From positions 1 to 34,314 of the forward strand of contig CAIZPE010000279.1 in NCBI GenBank assembly GCA_903934795.1: a DNA stretch of 34,314 nt. Direction: 5' to 3'. This stretch comes from an uncultured bacterium (GTDB taxonomy: Bacteria > Pseudomonadota > Gammaproteobacteria > Burkholderiales > Burkholderiaceae_E). A program made the translations under genes and the position numbers. Of the stretch, positions 15,125 through 22,456 are shown piece by piece (within the stretch, counting starts at the first letter, position 1; every line of letters starts with the position of its first letter). The notes under the pieces were generated by a model, which saw only the letters and a program-made list of their open reading frames with translations, ran no database searches and was not told where the DNA came from.

Positions 15125-15140
15125 GCTAGCGATATATAGC
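15125..15140 (-). promoter_or_regulatory. promoter/operator of the tumE-tumA operon
   Basis: On the minus strand, AGC-TATATATC-GCT (14 bases, 15141-15128) has perfectly inverted AGC/GCT ends around an AT core. The -10-like TATATC (15136-15131) ends six bases before the toxin ATG at 15124. This is the most AT-rich point of the region and a natural site for repression by the winged-helix antitoxin. Confidence 0.4.
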
Positions 15141-15181
15141 TGGGATGTCGACGGTCCGAGGGCCGCCTCTGTCGAGCCCGC

Positions 15182-15595
15182 TCAATCATCGAGCAGCCGC
15201 CGCCCACGATCGCTGGGCGCCACGGATGCCGGGGCCGCGGCCAGCCGGCTGCGTCGCTGCACCAGCGTCCAGACCAGCCCGCCCACCGCCAGCAGGGCGA
15301 AGGGCCCGCCCCAGAGCAGCGCGGTATTGCCCTGCACCGGCGGCTTGTAGAGCACGAAGTCGCCGTATCGCTCGACCATGTAGGCGCGGATCTGCGCGTC
15401 GGTCTGGCCGGCGGCGATGAGCTCATGCACCTGATTGCGCAGGTCGATGGCGAGGTCGGCATGGGAATCGGCCAGGGTCTGGTTCTGACAGACCAGGCAG
15501 CGCAGTTCTTCCGAGAGCGCCTTCAGCCGGGCCTGGCCGGCGGCGTCGAGCGGCGCGAGTGCGGCCTCGCGCCTGAGCGGTCCGGACTGGCTCAT
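15182..15595 (-). CDS. ccmH: CcmH, apocytochrome c thiol reductase; signal peptide missing
   Basis: A 137-residue protein. The redox motif LRCLVCQNQ has C33 and C36, and a single membrane helix (ALLWGGPFALLAVGGLVWTLV) follows the three-helix domain, as in CcmH. It keeps the heme-binding cysteines of apocytochrome c reduced in the periplasm. The start ATG overlaps the ccmG stop (ATGA). Only about 11 hydrophilic residues (MSQSGPLRREA) precede the part matching mature CcmH, and the upstream frame encodes no hydrophobic stretch, so the usual N-terminal signal peptide is absent. This is odd for a domain that must face the periplasm. It is the last ccm gene; ccmI is not downstream but at the operon head. 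Confidence 0.88.
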   Translation of the reverse strand: MSQSGPLRREAALAPLDAAGQARLKALSEELRCLVCQNQTLADSHADLAIDLRNQVHELIAAGQTDAQIRAYMVERYGDFVLYKPPVQGNTALLWGGPFALLAVGGLVWTLVQRRSRLAAAPASVAPSDRGRRLLDD

Positions 15596-16125
15596 GGGGT
15601 CTTCAGGCGCGCGATCAGCGGCACCAGCCGCTGCTCGATCACCTCGGCGGTGAGCGCTCCGACATGCTTGTCGCGCACGATGCCGGCCTTGTCGATCACG
15701 AAGGTCTCGGGCGCGCCATAGACGCCCCAGTCGATGGCTGCGCGGCCGTCGCTGTCGGACACGCTCAGGGTGTAGGGGTTGCCGAGCTTCGCCAGCCAGG
15801 CCTGCGAGGCTTCGGGCGCGTCCTTCCAGGCCAGCCCCACCACCGGCGCAATCTGCCGCGCGGCAAGCTGGTTGAGCAGCGGATGCTCCACCTGGCAGGC
15901 CGCGCACCACGAACCCCAGACATTGAGAAGCCACACCTGCCCGCGCATCTGCTCGGGCGACCAGCGCTGCGTGGCATCGCCCAGCACCGGCACCGCCACG
16001 GCGGGCGCGGGCTTGCCGATCAGCGGCGAGGGCACATGGCGGGGGTCGCGATCGAGTCCCTTGAGCAGGAAAAAGCCGATGGCGGCGAACACCGCCAGGG
16101 GCAACAGGTAGCGCAGCGCCTTCAC
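15592..16125 (-). CDS. ccmG: CcmG/DsbE, thioredoxin-like protein of cytochrome c maturation
   Basis: A 177-residue membrane-anchored thioredoxin-fold protein. An N-terminal helix (about residues 5-22) anchors it, and the periplasmic active site is WCAAC with C74 and C77. The cis-Pro region GVYGAPETFVIDKAG is the usual DsbE signature. It relays reducing power from the inner-membrane thiol carrier to CcmH/apocytochrome c. The start is a GTG that overlaps the ccmF stop as GTGA, and its own stop overlaps the ccmH start as ATGA. Length is typical. Confidence 0.92.
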   Translation of the reverse strand: MKALRYLLPLAVFAAIGFFLLKGLDRDPRHVPSPLIGKPAPAVAVPVLGDATQRWSPEQMRGQVWLLNVWGSWCAACQVEHPLLNQLAARQIAPVVGLAWKDAPEASQAWLAKLGNPYTLSVSDSDGRAAIDWGVYGAPETFVIDKAGIVRDKHVGALTAEVIEQRLVPLIARLKTP

Positions 16126-18095
16126 GGCGTGACGGTCCTGGCCTGGGCCGTGGCGCCACGGCGCGCGCCGGCCCGGCGATAGCGGGCATCGAGCACCGCG
16201 GTGAACCCGCCCAGGGCCATCAGCACGCAGCCCAGCCAGATCCAGTTCACGAAGGGCTTGATCTGGGCGCGGATCGCCCAGGCGCCATCGGGCAGGGGCT
16301 CGCCCATCGACAGGTACACATCGCGGGTGAGGCTGCGGTTGATGGCCGCCTCGGTCATCGGTTGCTTCGACGCCCGGTAGACCCGCTTCTCGGGGCTGAG
16401 CACCGCCACCGTACGCTCGTCGCGCAGCAGGGTGAATGTGCCGCGCAGGGCATCGTAGTTGGGCCCGGTCACCGGCTCGAGGCGGTCGAAGCGCAGGCGG
16501 TAGTCGCCCATCGCGAGCGTGGCGCCTACCGCGAGCTTGTGCTCCTTTTCGGTCTCATAGCCCTTGACCAGCGTGACCCCGACCACGAACACCGCGATGC
16601 CGAGATGGGCCAGATGCATGCCCCACTGGCTGCCCGAGAGCAGCCGCAGCCGCTGCCAGCGCAACTGGCCGCCGGCGCGGGCGGTCTCGAGCAGCCCGAC
16701 CACCACGCTCGCGGCAATCCACAGGGCGAGCAGCAGGCCCAGGCTGACCATCGGGCGCCAGCTGCCCAGGGTGAAGGGCAGCAGCAGCGCGGCGGCCACC
16801 GCCACGGCCAGCGCCCAGCGCAGCCGCCGGGCGAGATCGGGCAGCTCGGCCTGCCGCCAGCGCGCGAAGGGCCCCACCCCCATCAGGAAGAGCGCGGGCG
16901 CCATCAGCGGATAGAACACCGTGTCGAAGTAGGGCGGCCCGACCGAGATCTTGCCCAGCCCGAGGGTGTCGAGCGCCAGCGGATAGAGCGTGCCGAGCAG
17001 CACCGCGGCCATGGCCACCACCAGCAGGATGTTGTTGGCCAGCAGGAAGGACTCGCGCGAGACCGCGCCGAAGCCCGGCCCGGCGCCGATCGCCGGCGCG
17101 CGCCAGGCGAACAGCGCCAGCGAGCCGCCGATCACCAGGGCGAGGAAGATCAGGATGAACACGCCGCGGGTGGGGTCGGTGGCAAAGGCATGCACCGAGG
17201 TGAGCACGCCCGAGCGCACGAGGAAGGTGCCGAGCAGCGACAGGCTGAAGGCCAGGATGGCGAGCAGCACGGTCCAGCTGCGGAAGCTGCCGCGCTTCTC
17301 GGTGACCGCCAGGGAATGGATCAGCGCGGTGCCCACCAGCCAGGGCATGAAGGAGGCATTCTCGACCGGGTCCCAGAACCACCAGCCGCCCCAGCCCAGC
17401 TCGTAGTAGGCCCAGAACGAACCCAGGCAGATGCCCAGGGTGAGGAAGCACCAGGCCACGGTGGTCCAGGGCCGCGCCCAGCGCGCCCAGGCGGCATCGA
17501 ATCGGCCCTCGAGCAGGCCGGCCACCGCGAAGGCGAAGGCCACCGAGAAGCCGACGTAGCCCATGTAGAGCAGCGGCGGGTGGAACACCATGCCCGGGTC
17601 CTGCAGCAGGGGGTTGAGGTCACGCCCGTCGCGCGGCGCCGGCACCATGCGGTCGAAGGGGTTGGAGGTGAAGAGCAGGAACAGCAGCAGCCCCACCGAG
17701 ATGAGTCCCAGGCAGCCCAGCACCCGCGCCCGCAGGCTGCGCGGCAGCGAGCCCGAGAACAGCGCCACCGCCGCGCTCCAGCCGGTGAGCATCAGCAGCC
17801 AGAGCAGCATCGAGCCCTCGTGCGAGCCCCAGGAGGCCGCCACCCGATAGGCCAGTGGCAGCGACTGGTTGGAGTGCTGCGCCACCAGCAGCACCGAGAA
17901 GTCGTTGTTCACGAACAGCGAGACCAGCATCACGCCGGCGAGCAGCACCAGCCCGAAGGCGCACAGCGTGGCCGGCATGGCCACCGCCATCAGGCGCTCA
18001 TGGCCGCGCCAGGCGCCGCCCAGCGCGAGCAGGCTGGCCGCGAGCAGCAGCGGCAGCGTGAGTGCCAGGGCGAACTGGCCGATCTCGGCGGTCAT
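16122..18095 (-). CDS. ccmF: CcmF, heme lyase core subunit
   Basis: A 657-residue polytopic membrane protein. The WWD heme-handling signature WGGWWFWDPVENASFMPW covers 235-252. H172 (FHPPLLY) and H260 match heme-ligand histidines of E. coli CcmF, and further conserved histidines occur at SVHAFATDPTRG and MHLAHLG. Together with CcmH and CcmI it ligates heme from holo-CcmE to CxxCH cysteines of apocytochrome c. The ATG at 18095 sits in the second copy of a short duplication; a 12-codon open frame lies between it and ccmE. An in-frame extension further upstream has no family character. Length is normal for CcmF. Confidence 0.95.
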   Translation of the reverse strand: MTAEIGQFALALTLPLLLAASLLALGGAWRGHERLMAVAMPATLCAFGLVLLAGVMLVSLFVNNDFSVLLVAQHSNQSLPLAYRVAASWGSHEGSMLLWLLMLTGWSAAVALFSGSLPRSLRARVLGCLGLISVGLLLFLLFTSNPFDRMVPAPRDGRDLNPLLQDPGMVFHPPLLYMGYVGFSVAFAFAVAGLLEGRFDAAWARWARPWTTVAWCFLTLGICLGSFWAYYELGWGGWWFWDPVENASFMPWLVGTALIHSLAVTEKRGSFRSWTVLLAILAFSLSLLGTFLVRSGVLTSVHAFATDPTRGVFILIFLALVIGGSLALFAWRAPAIGAGPGFGAVSRESFLLANNILLVVAMAAVLLGTLYPLALDTLGLGKISVGPPYFDTVFYPLMAPALFLMGVGPFARWRQAELPDLARRLRWALAVAVAAALLLPFTLGSWRPMVSLGLLLALWIAASVVVGLLETARAGGQLRWQRLRLLSGSQWGMHLAHLGIAVFVVGVTLVKGYETEKEHKLAVGATLAMGDYRLRFDRLEPVTGPNYDALRGTFTLLRDERTVAVLSPEKRVYRASKQPMTEAAINRSLTRDVYLSMGEPLPDGAWAIRAQIKPFVNWIWLGCVLMALGGFTAVLDARYRRAGARRGATAQARTVTP

Positions 18096-18142
18096 GGGCG
18101 CACGCTCCGCCGGGAGGGGATTGCGGTCATGGGCGCACGCTC
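18088..18142 (-). repeat. 20-bp direct repeat with 35-bp period at the ccmE-ccmF junction
   Basis: The 20 bases at 18088-18107 are repeated exactly at 18123-18142. On the coding (minus) strand each copy contains GTGCGCCCATGACCGC, that is, the end of one frame (SVRP, stop) overlapping an ATG. This looks like a recent tandem duplication of an ancestral ccmE-stop/ccmF-start overlap, with the 15 bases between copies either diverged or original. Confidence 0.85.
18092..18130 (-). CDS. 12-codon minicistron between ccmE and ccmF
   Basis: The open frame encodes [12 protein letters not shown]. Its ATG overlaps the ccmE stop (ATGA) and its own stop overlaps the ccmF ATG (ATGA), so a terminating ribosome could pass stepwise from ccmE to ccmF. 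The peptide has no recognisable function; its first three residues match the CcmF start and its last four match the CcmE end because of the duplication. It may be translated only to preserve coupling. No experimental sign can be read from sequence. Confidence 0.35.
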   Translation of the reverse strand: MTAIPSRRSVRP

Positions 18143-18606
18143 TTCTGGGATTTGTCGAGGAACTGCTGGGGCGCGCCCACCGGATGGCCGGCGCGCTTGA
18201 GGGCTTCGGCGGCTTCGGGGGGCATGTAGTTCTCGTCGTGCTTGGCCAGCACCTCGCTGGCCTTGAACGAGCCGTCGGCCTGCACCTGGCCTTGCGCGAC
18301 CACGCCACGCCCTTCCTTGAAGAGGTCGGGCAGGATGCCGCGATAGGCGACATCGATGGTGCGGGCATTGTCGGTCACCCGGAAGCGCACCATGGTGCCG
18401 TCGCCCTCGCGGCGCACGCTGCCGGCCTCGACCAGGCCGCCCACCCGGAAGGTGCGGCCCTGCGGCGCCTCGCCGCTGGCGATCTGGGTGGGCGTGAAGA
18501 AGAACACCAGGTTGCTGCTGAAGGCATTGAGCACCAGCGCGGCAGCGATGCCCAGCGCCGCCACGCCGGCGGCGATCCAGGCCATGCGGCGATGACGCGG
18601 CTTCAT
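18127..18606 (-). CDS. ccmE: CcmE, periplasmic heme chaperone
   Basis: A 159-residue protein with one N-terminal membrane anchor (about residues 8-28) and a beta-barrel OB-fold domain. The covalent heme-binding histidine is H123 in the motif H123-DEN-Y127 ([12 protein letters not shown]). It receives heme exported by CcmABCD and hands it to CcmF. The ATG at 18606 overlaps the ccmD stop (ATGA), and its stop overlaps the minicistron ATG. Length and motif are standard for the His-type CcmE. Confidence 0.95.
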   Translation of the reverse strand: MKPRHRRMAWIAAGVAALGIAAALVLNAFSSNLVFFFTPTQIASGEAPQGRTFRVGGLVEAGSVRREGDGTMVRFRVTDNARTIDVAYRGILPDLFKEGRGVVAQGQVQADGSFKASEVLAKHDENYMPPEAAEALKRAGHPVGAPQQFLDKSQKSVRP

Positions 18607-18758
18607 GGCGCGGCCTGGCCGGCCTCGCGGGCCTGGGCAAGGGCGTTGCGCCGGCGCTGGCGCAGTGCGACGAGCTCGAGCGCGAGGGCGAGCGCCGCCA
18701 CCCCGTACGAGCCCCAGACGAACCAGCCATAGCCACCCATGTGCAGAAAATCGGTCAT
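18603..18758 (-). CDS. ccmD: CcmD, small membrane subunit of heme exporter
   Basis: A 51-residue protein beginning [20 protein letters not shown], the usual CcmD start, with one membrane helix and a basic cytoplasmic tail ([17 protein letters not shown]). It stabilises the CcmC-CcmE interaction and release of holo-CcmE from the CcmAB transporter. It lies 25 bases after ccmC, and its stop overlaps the ccmE ATG. Identified by position, length and motif. Confidence 0.9.
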   Translation of the reverse strand: MTDFLHMGGYGWFVWGSYGVAALALALELVALRQRRRNALAQAREAGQAAP

Positions 18759-18783
18759 TGCAGTTCCTGGGAAGGTAGCCGTG

Positions 18784-19527
18784 TCAGTCGCGCTCGGTGG
18801 CCAGTCTTTGCACCCAGTCGGCGCCAGCCTCGCGTTCGAGGATGATGCTGCGCAGCCGGTGCATGGCCACCGCGATGGTGTAGCACCACGCGGCCAGGGC
18901 CATCAGCAGCATGGCCAGCAGCATGGTCTGGGCCATCTTGGGCGCGGCGGTGAGCGACACGCTCGCGCCCTGGTGCAGGGTGTTCCACCAGCGCACCGAG
19001 AAGTAGATGATCGGCACATTCACCACCCCCACCAGCGCGAGCAGCGCGCTGGCCCGATCGGCCCGGCGCGGGTCGTCGATGGCTGCGCGCAGCGCCATGT
19101 AGCCGAGGTACAGGAAGAGCAGGATCAGGGTGGAGGTGAGCCGGGCATCCCAGACCCAGTAGGCGCCCCAGGTGGGTCGGCCCCAGAGCGCGCCGGTCCA
19201 GAGCGCGATGAACGCGAACAGCGCGCCGGTGGGCGCGAGCGCCTGGGCCATCATGGCCGACAGGCGGGTGTTCCAGATGAGCGAGGCGGCGCACCAGCCG
19301 GCCATCACCAGGTAGGTGAACATGGCCATCCAGGCCGCCGGCACATGGATGAAGATGATCCGGTAGGCCTCGCCCTGCTGGTAATCGGTGGGCGCGACGC
19401 CGAAGCCCACCCACAGGCCGGCCGCAGCCAGCAGCGCCGCGGCCCAGCCGAAGATCGTGGCCAGCCGGCCGGCGAGGGGATGGAATGCCGCCGGAGAGGC
19501 GAAGCGGAACCAGGAGGAGGCGGCCAT
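18784..19527 (-). CDS. ccmC: CcmC, heme-handling membrane protein
   Basis: A 247-residue protein with six predicted membrane helices. The tryptophan-rich WWD-type motif WGAYWVWDARLTS starts at residue 120, and the flanking heme-ligand histidines are H61 (IFIHVPAAW) and H185 (NTLHQGAS), close to the E. coli positions. It presents heme to CcmE at the outer face of the inner membrane. The gene starts 2 bases after the ccmB stop. Length is typical. Confidence 0.95.
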   Translation of the reverse strand: MAASSWFRFASPAAFHPLAGRLATIFGWAAALLAAAGLWVGFGVAPTDYQQGEAYRIIFIHVPAAWMAMFTYLVMAGWCAASLIWNTRLSAMMAQALAPTGALFAFIALWTGALWGRPTWGAYWVWDARLTSTLILLFLYLGYMALRAAIDDPRRADRASALLALVGVVNVPIIYFSVRWWNTLHQGASVSLTAAPKMAQTMLLAMLLMALAAWCYTIAVAMHRLRSIILEREAGADWVQRLATERD

Positions 19528-19529
19528 GA

Positions 19530-20243
19530 CTATTCGTGGGCGATTCTAACCGCGAGCGCCGTGGCGAAGGGACCGAGAACGCAGCTGCCGATCAGGCCGG
19601 CGCCCAGCAGCGAGAGGTGCGCGCCCGCGCCCAGGCCGCCCGCCACCGCCTCGGCCGCGCCGGCGCCGAAGATCAGCACCGGCACCGCCAGCGGCAGCAC
19701 CAGCAGGGCCAGCAGGGCGCCGCCAGCCCGGGTGCCCAGGGTGAGCGCGGCGCAGACCGCGCCCAGCCAGGACAGCGTGGGGGTGCCCAGGGCAAGACCG
19801 GCCACCAGCGCCGCTGCCGGCTCGAGCGCCAGACCGAACTGCAGCGCGGCCAGCGGTGCGAGCAGCACCAGCGGCAGGCCGGTGGTGAGCCAGTGCGCCA
19901 GCACCTTGCCGGCCACCAGCGCCGGCAGGCTGGCCGGGGCCAGCACCAGCTGCTCCAGGCTGCCATCGGCATGGTCGTTGGCGAACAGCCGCGGCAGCGA
20001 GAGCAGCGAGGCGAGCAGCGCCGCCACCCACGCAATGCCGGGCGCGATGCGGGCGAGCAGCGCCGGCTCGGGCCCCACGCCGAGCGGGAACAGGGTCATC
20101 ACCAGCAGGAAGAACACCAGCACCAGGGCGAGCTCGGCCCGCGAGCGCAGCGCCAGACGCAGGTCGCGCCGGCAGACGAGCCCGAGGGCCTGCAGCGCCG
20201 GCAGCGGGGCCGCGGCGGGCATGGGGCCGGGCGCGGCGCTCAT
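19530..20243 (-). CDS. ccmB: CcmB, ABC transporter permease of heme exporter
   Basis: A 237-residue membrane protein with about six helices. The cytoplasmic loop RLFANDHADGSLEQLVLAP is the CcmB family signature that contacts the ATPase. With CcmA, CcmC and CcmD it forms the complex that releases holo-CcmE. The ATG at 20243 overlaps the ccmA stop (ATGA). The N-terminal 15 residues are Ala/Pro rich, and an ATG at 20222 is an alternative start that would remove seven residues. Confidence 0.94.
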   Translation of the reverse strand: MSAAPGPMPAAAPLPALQALGLVCRRDLRLALRSRAELALVLVFFLLVMTLFPLGVGPEPALLARIAPGIAWVAALLASLLSLPRLFANDHADGSLEQLVLAPASLPALVAGKVLAHWLTTGLPLVLLAPLAALQFGLALEPAAALVAGLALGTPTLSWLGAVCAALTLGTRAGGALLALLVLPLAVPVLIFGAGAAEAVAGGLGAGAHLSLLGAGLIGSCVLGPFATALAVRIAHE

Positions 20244-20899
20244 CGCGAGGCGCCCTCGAGCCGCAGGCCGATCCCGGCGTGTCGGGCCGGCACCGGCAGG
20301 TGGCTGGCCACCACCGCGCAGCCGCCCGCCGCGAGATGCTCGTCGAGCAGCGCGGCGAACAGCGTCTGCCCGTCGGCATCGAGCGCGGTGTTCGGTTCAT
20401 CCAGGAGCCAGAGCGGGCGCGGGCCGAGCGCCAGCCGGGCGAGCGCCACGCGCCGGCGCTGGCCGGCCGACAGCCGCGCGAAGCTCAGCCGCCGCTGGCG
20501 CGCGATGCCGGCGCGGGTGAGCGCGGCGTCCACCCGCTGCCGCCGCTCGGCCGCACCGAGCGCGGCCAGATCCAGCTCGGCCTGCTGGGCGAGGTTCTCT
20601 TCGGCGCTGAGCAGGTCTTTCCAGCCGCTGGCATGACCCTGGTAGAGCACCTGCGCGTGCCAGAAGGGGTCGCCGGCGCGCATGGGCCGGCCCTGCCAGT
20701 GCAGCGTGCCGGCGGCCGGGCGCAGCAGCCCCGCGAGGATGCGCAGCAGGGTGGACTTGCCCGCGCCGTTCTCGCCGGTGAGCGCCAGCCACTGGCCGGG
20801 CGCTACGGCCAGGCTCAGACCCTTGAAGAGGGTGCGGTTGCCCAGGCTGCAGACCAGCCCCTCGGCCGAGAGCCCGTCTGCCCCGCTGCCGGGTGTCAC
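20240..20899 (-). CDS. ccmA: CcmA, ABC transporter ATPase of heme exporter
   Basis: A 219-residue ABC ATPase. The Walker A motif GENGAGKST covers 42-50, the signature LSAGQ 143-147, and Walker B LWLLDEPN includes D167/E168. The Q-loop reads YQGHASGWKDLLSAEENL, typical of CcmA. ATP hydrolysis drives release of heme-loaded CcmE from CcmC. The start is GTG and overlaps the ccmI stop as GTGA; the following ccmB overlaps in the same manner, so the whole head of the operon is translationally coupled. Confidence 0.95.
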   Translation of the reverse strand: MTPGSGADGLSAEGLVCSLGNRTLFKGLSLAVAPGQWLALTGENGAGKSTLLRILAGLLRPAAGTLHWQGRPMRAGDPFWHAQVLYQGHASGWKDLLSAEENLAQQAELDLAALGAAERRQRVDAALTRAGIARQRRLSFARLSAGQRRRVALARLALGPRPLWLLDEPNTALDADGQTLFAALLDEHLAAGGCAVVASHLPVPARHAGIGLRLEGASR

Positions 20900-22176
20900 G
20901 GCACGACCTGGTCGATGCGGATCACCAGGGACCGCTCGCCCGCGGTCACCGGCGCGCTGACCCCGAAGAGATCGCCGCTCTCGCGCAGCGCCTGGCCGCT
21001 GCGGCTCAGTCGGGCCTCGATCACCACCGGGCCGGTCGCCCAGGCGCGAGGCGTGCCGCCCATGGCATCGGCCTGGGTGAGCTCGAAGGCGAGCGGGAAG
21101 GCGCCGGGGGTGAGGCGGCGCGCCGCCAGCGGCATGCGCGGGCCCTCGGGGGTGCGCGCCGAGATGAAGAGCGTGGCGCCGGCAGGCAGCCGGGCGGCCA
21201 GCGCGGGGGCGATCTCGACGCGGCCGGCGACGACGGCTGCGGTCGTGCTGGCCGTGGGTGCGCTGCCGCCAGTCGGGGGCGCGGGTGCGGGCGTGGTTGG
21301 CGATGCCTTGCCCGCTGCGCCGGCGCCCGTCGCCGGCTGGCCAAGCTCCTCGCGCAGCCGTTCGATCACCGGCGCGATGGCGGCCACCTGGGAGGATTCG
21401 GGCGGCAGCGAGTCGCGCAGCCGGGTGAGCAGCGCCAGCGCATCGGCCGTGCGGCCGGCCCGATAGCGGGCCGCACCCATCATGGCCAACGCCTTGGTGT
21501 CGTTGGGGTCGGTGGCCAGCGCCCGCTCGAGCAGCGCCAGCGGCTCGGGTCCGAACTCGCCGCCGGCGATCGCCACCAGCACATCGGCATGGTCGGCCAG
21601 GAGGCGGGCACTGGGCGGCTTGAGCAGGCGGTTGGCCTGCGCGAAGGCGGTGGCCGCTGCCGGCAGATCGCCCTGGATGCGGCGGGCCTCAGCGAGCATG
21701 GCCCAGGCCTCGGCATCGTCGGGCTTGTCGCGGGTGCGGGCTTCCAGGCTGGGGATGGCCTGCGCGATGCGCGCCGGGCTGGGCTCGCCGCGCAGTTCGT
21801 GCTCGTCCATGGCCACGGCGCCGGGCGCGCCGGTGCGGTCGTAGATGACCGCGGCCAGCAGCGGCACGAAGAGCGCCGCGCCCACCACGAGGGCCACCGG
21901 CACCCGGCTGCTGGTGGTGCTGGCGGCCGGTGCCGAGAACTGCTGTTCGGCCTCGGCGGCAAGTTCGTCGAGCGCCCGGGCAGCCTCGGCGTCGGTCAGC
22001 CGGCCAGCGGCCTGGTCGGCCTCGATCTCGCGCCGGCGGTCGCGGTAGATCGCGAGGCGGCGCGCGGCATCGTCATCGGTGGGGGATCTGGCCGGCGCGG
22101 CGCGCAGCAGCGGCCACACCAGGGAGGCGGTGGCCAGGCACGCCAGCACGGCGAGCACCGTCCAGAAAGCGGTCAT
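20896..22176 (-). CDS. ccmI: CcmI, apocytochrome c chaperone with TPR domain
   Basis: A 426-residue protein. Helix 1 is near residues 3-22, a cytoplasmic leucine-zipper-like loop (ARRLAIYRDRRREIEADQAAGRL...LDELAAEAEQQF) follows, and helix 2 is near 92-112. A periplasmic TPR region (about 130-275), an Ala/Pro/Thr-rich linker and a C-terminal beta domain complete it. The segment IYRDRRREIEADQAAGRL is the CcmI/CycH signature. It captures the C-terminus of apocytochromes and feeds them to CcmFH. Here it is the first gene of the ccm operon, whereas ccmI usually follows ccmH. Its stop overlaps ccmA. Confidence 0.92.
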   Translation of the reverse strand: MTAFWTVLAVLACLATASLVWPLLRAAPARSPTDDDAARRLAIYRDRRREIEADQAAGRLTDAEAARALDELAAEAEQQFSAPAASTTSSRVPVALVVGAALFVPLLAAVIYDRTGAPGAVAMDEHELRGEPSPARIAQAIPSLEARTRDKPDDAEAWAMLAEARRIQGDLPAAATAFAQANRLLKPPSARLLADHADVLVAIAGGEFGPEPLALLERALATDPNDTKALAMMGAARYRAGRTADALALLTRLRDSLPPESSQVAAIAPVIERLREELGQPATGAGAAGKASPTTPAPAPPTGGSAPTASTTAAVVAGRVEIAPALAARLPAGATLFISARTPEGPRMPLAARRLTPGAFPLAFELTQADAMGGTPRAWATGPVVIEARLSRSGQALRESGDLFGVSAPVTAGERSLVIRIDQVVP

Positions 22177-22240
22177 GCGGGATAGGCCGAGGCTGGGTGG
22201 GAAAGACGGTCAGCGGCAAGCTGCGGGGCGGGTCGGCCGG

Positions 22241-22249
22241 ATTGTCGCA
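22241..22249 (-). promoter_or_regulatory. extended -10 promoter candidate for the ccm operon
   Basis: On the minus strand TGCGACAAT is an extended -10 (TGn followed by GACAAT), predicted to start transcription near 22234 and give a leader of about 58 bases before ccmI. The rest of the 280-base gap (22177-22456) between the divergent ccmI and FGE-like genes shows no gene and no other strong signal. Confidence 0.35.
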
Positions 22250-22456
22250 CAGGGGCCTGGGGTGGCCGAGGGCGCGGCTTGCTGCGCGAAGTGGTCATCT
22301 CCAGCGGCAAGACCGATCATGTCGCTCTCCCGCCTGCAGCAGGGGCTTCATGCTGTGCAGATTCCTGCTGTGCGGCATCAGCGGGGGGCGGGGTTCGGGC
22401 AGCGCAGGCTGGCGGATGCCGCTTCCCCGAGCGGCGCTCATCTGGAACCCAGCGAC

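Noticed and set aside
16362-18200. A 612-codon plus-strand frame inside ccmF and ccmE
   Set aside because: Composition is Gln/His/Arg/Gly-rich nonsense; ccmF on the other strand has complete motifs.
22177-22456. A small gene in the gap between ccmI and the FGE-like gene
   Set aside because: Short frames here have no ribosome site, no plausible codon use and no hydrophobic or family pattern; the gap is better read as two divergent upstream regions.
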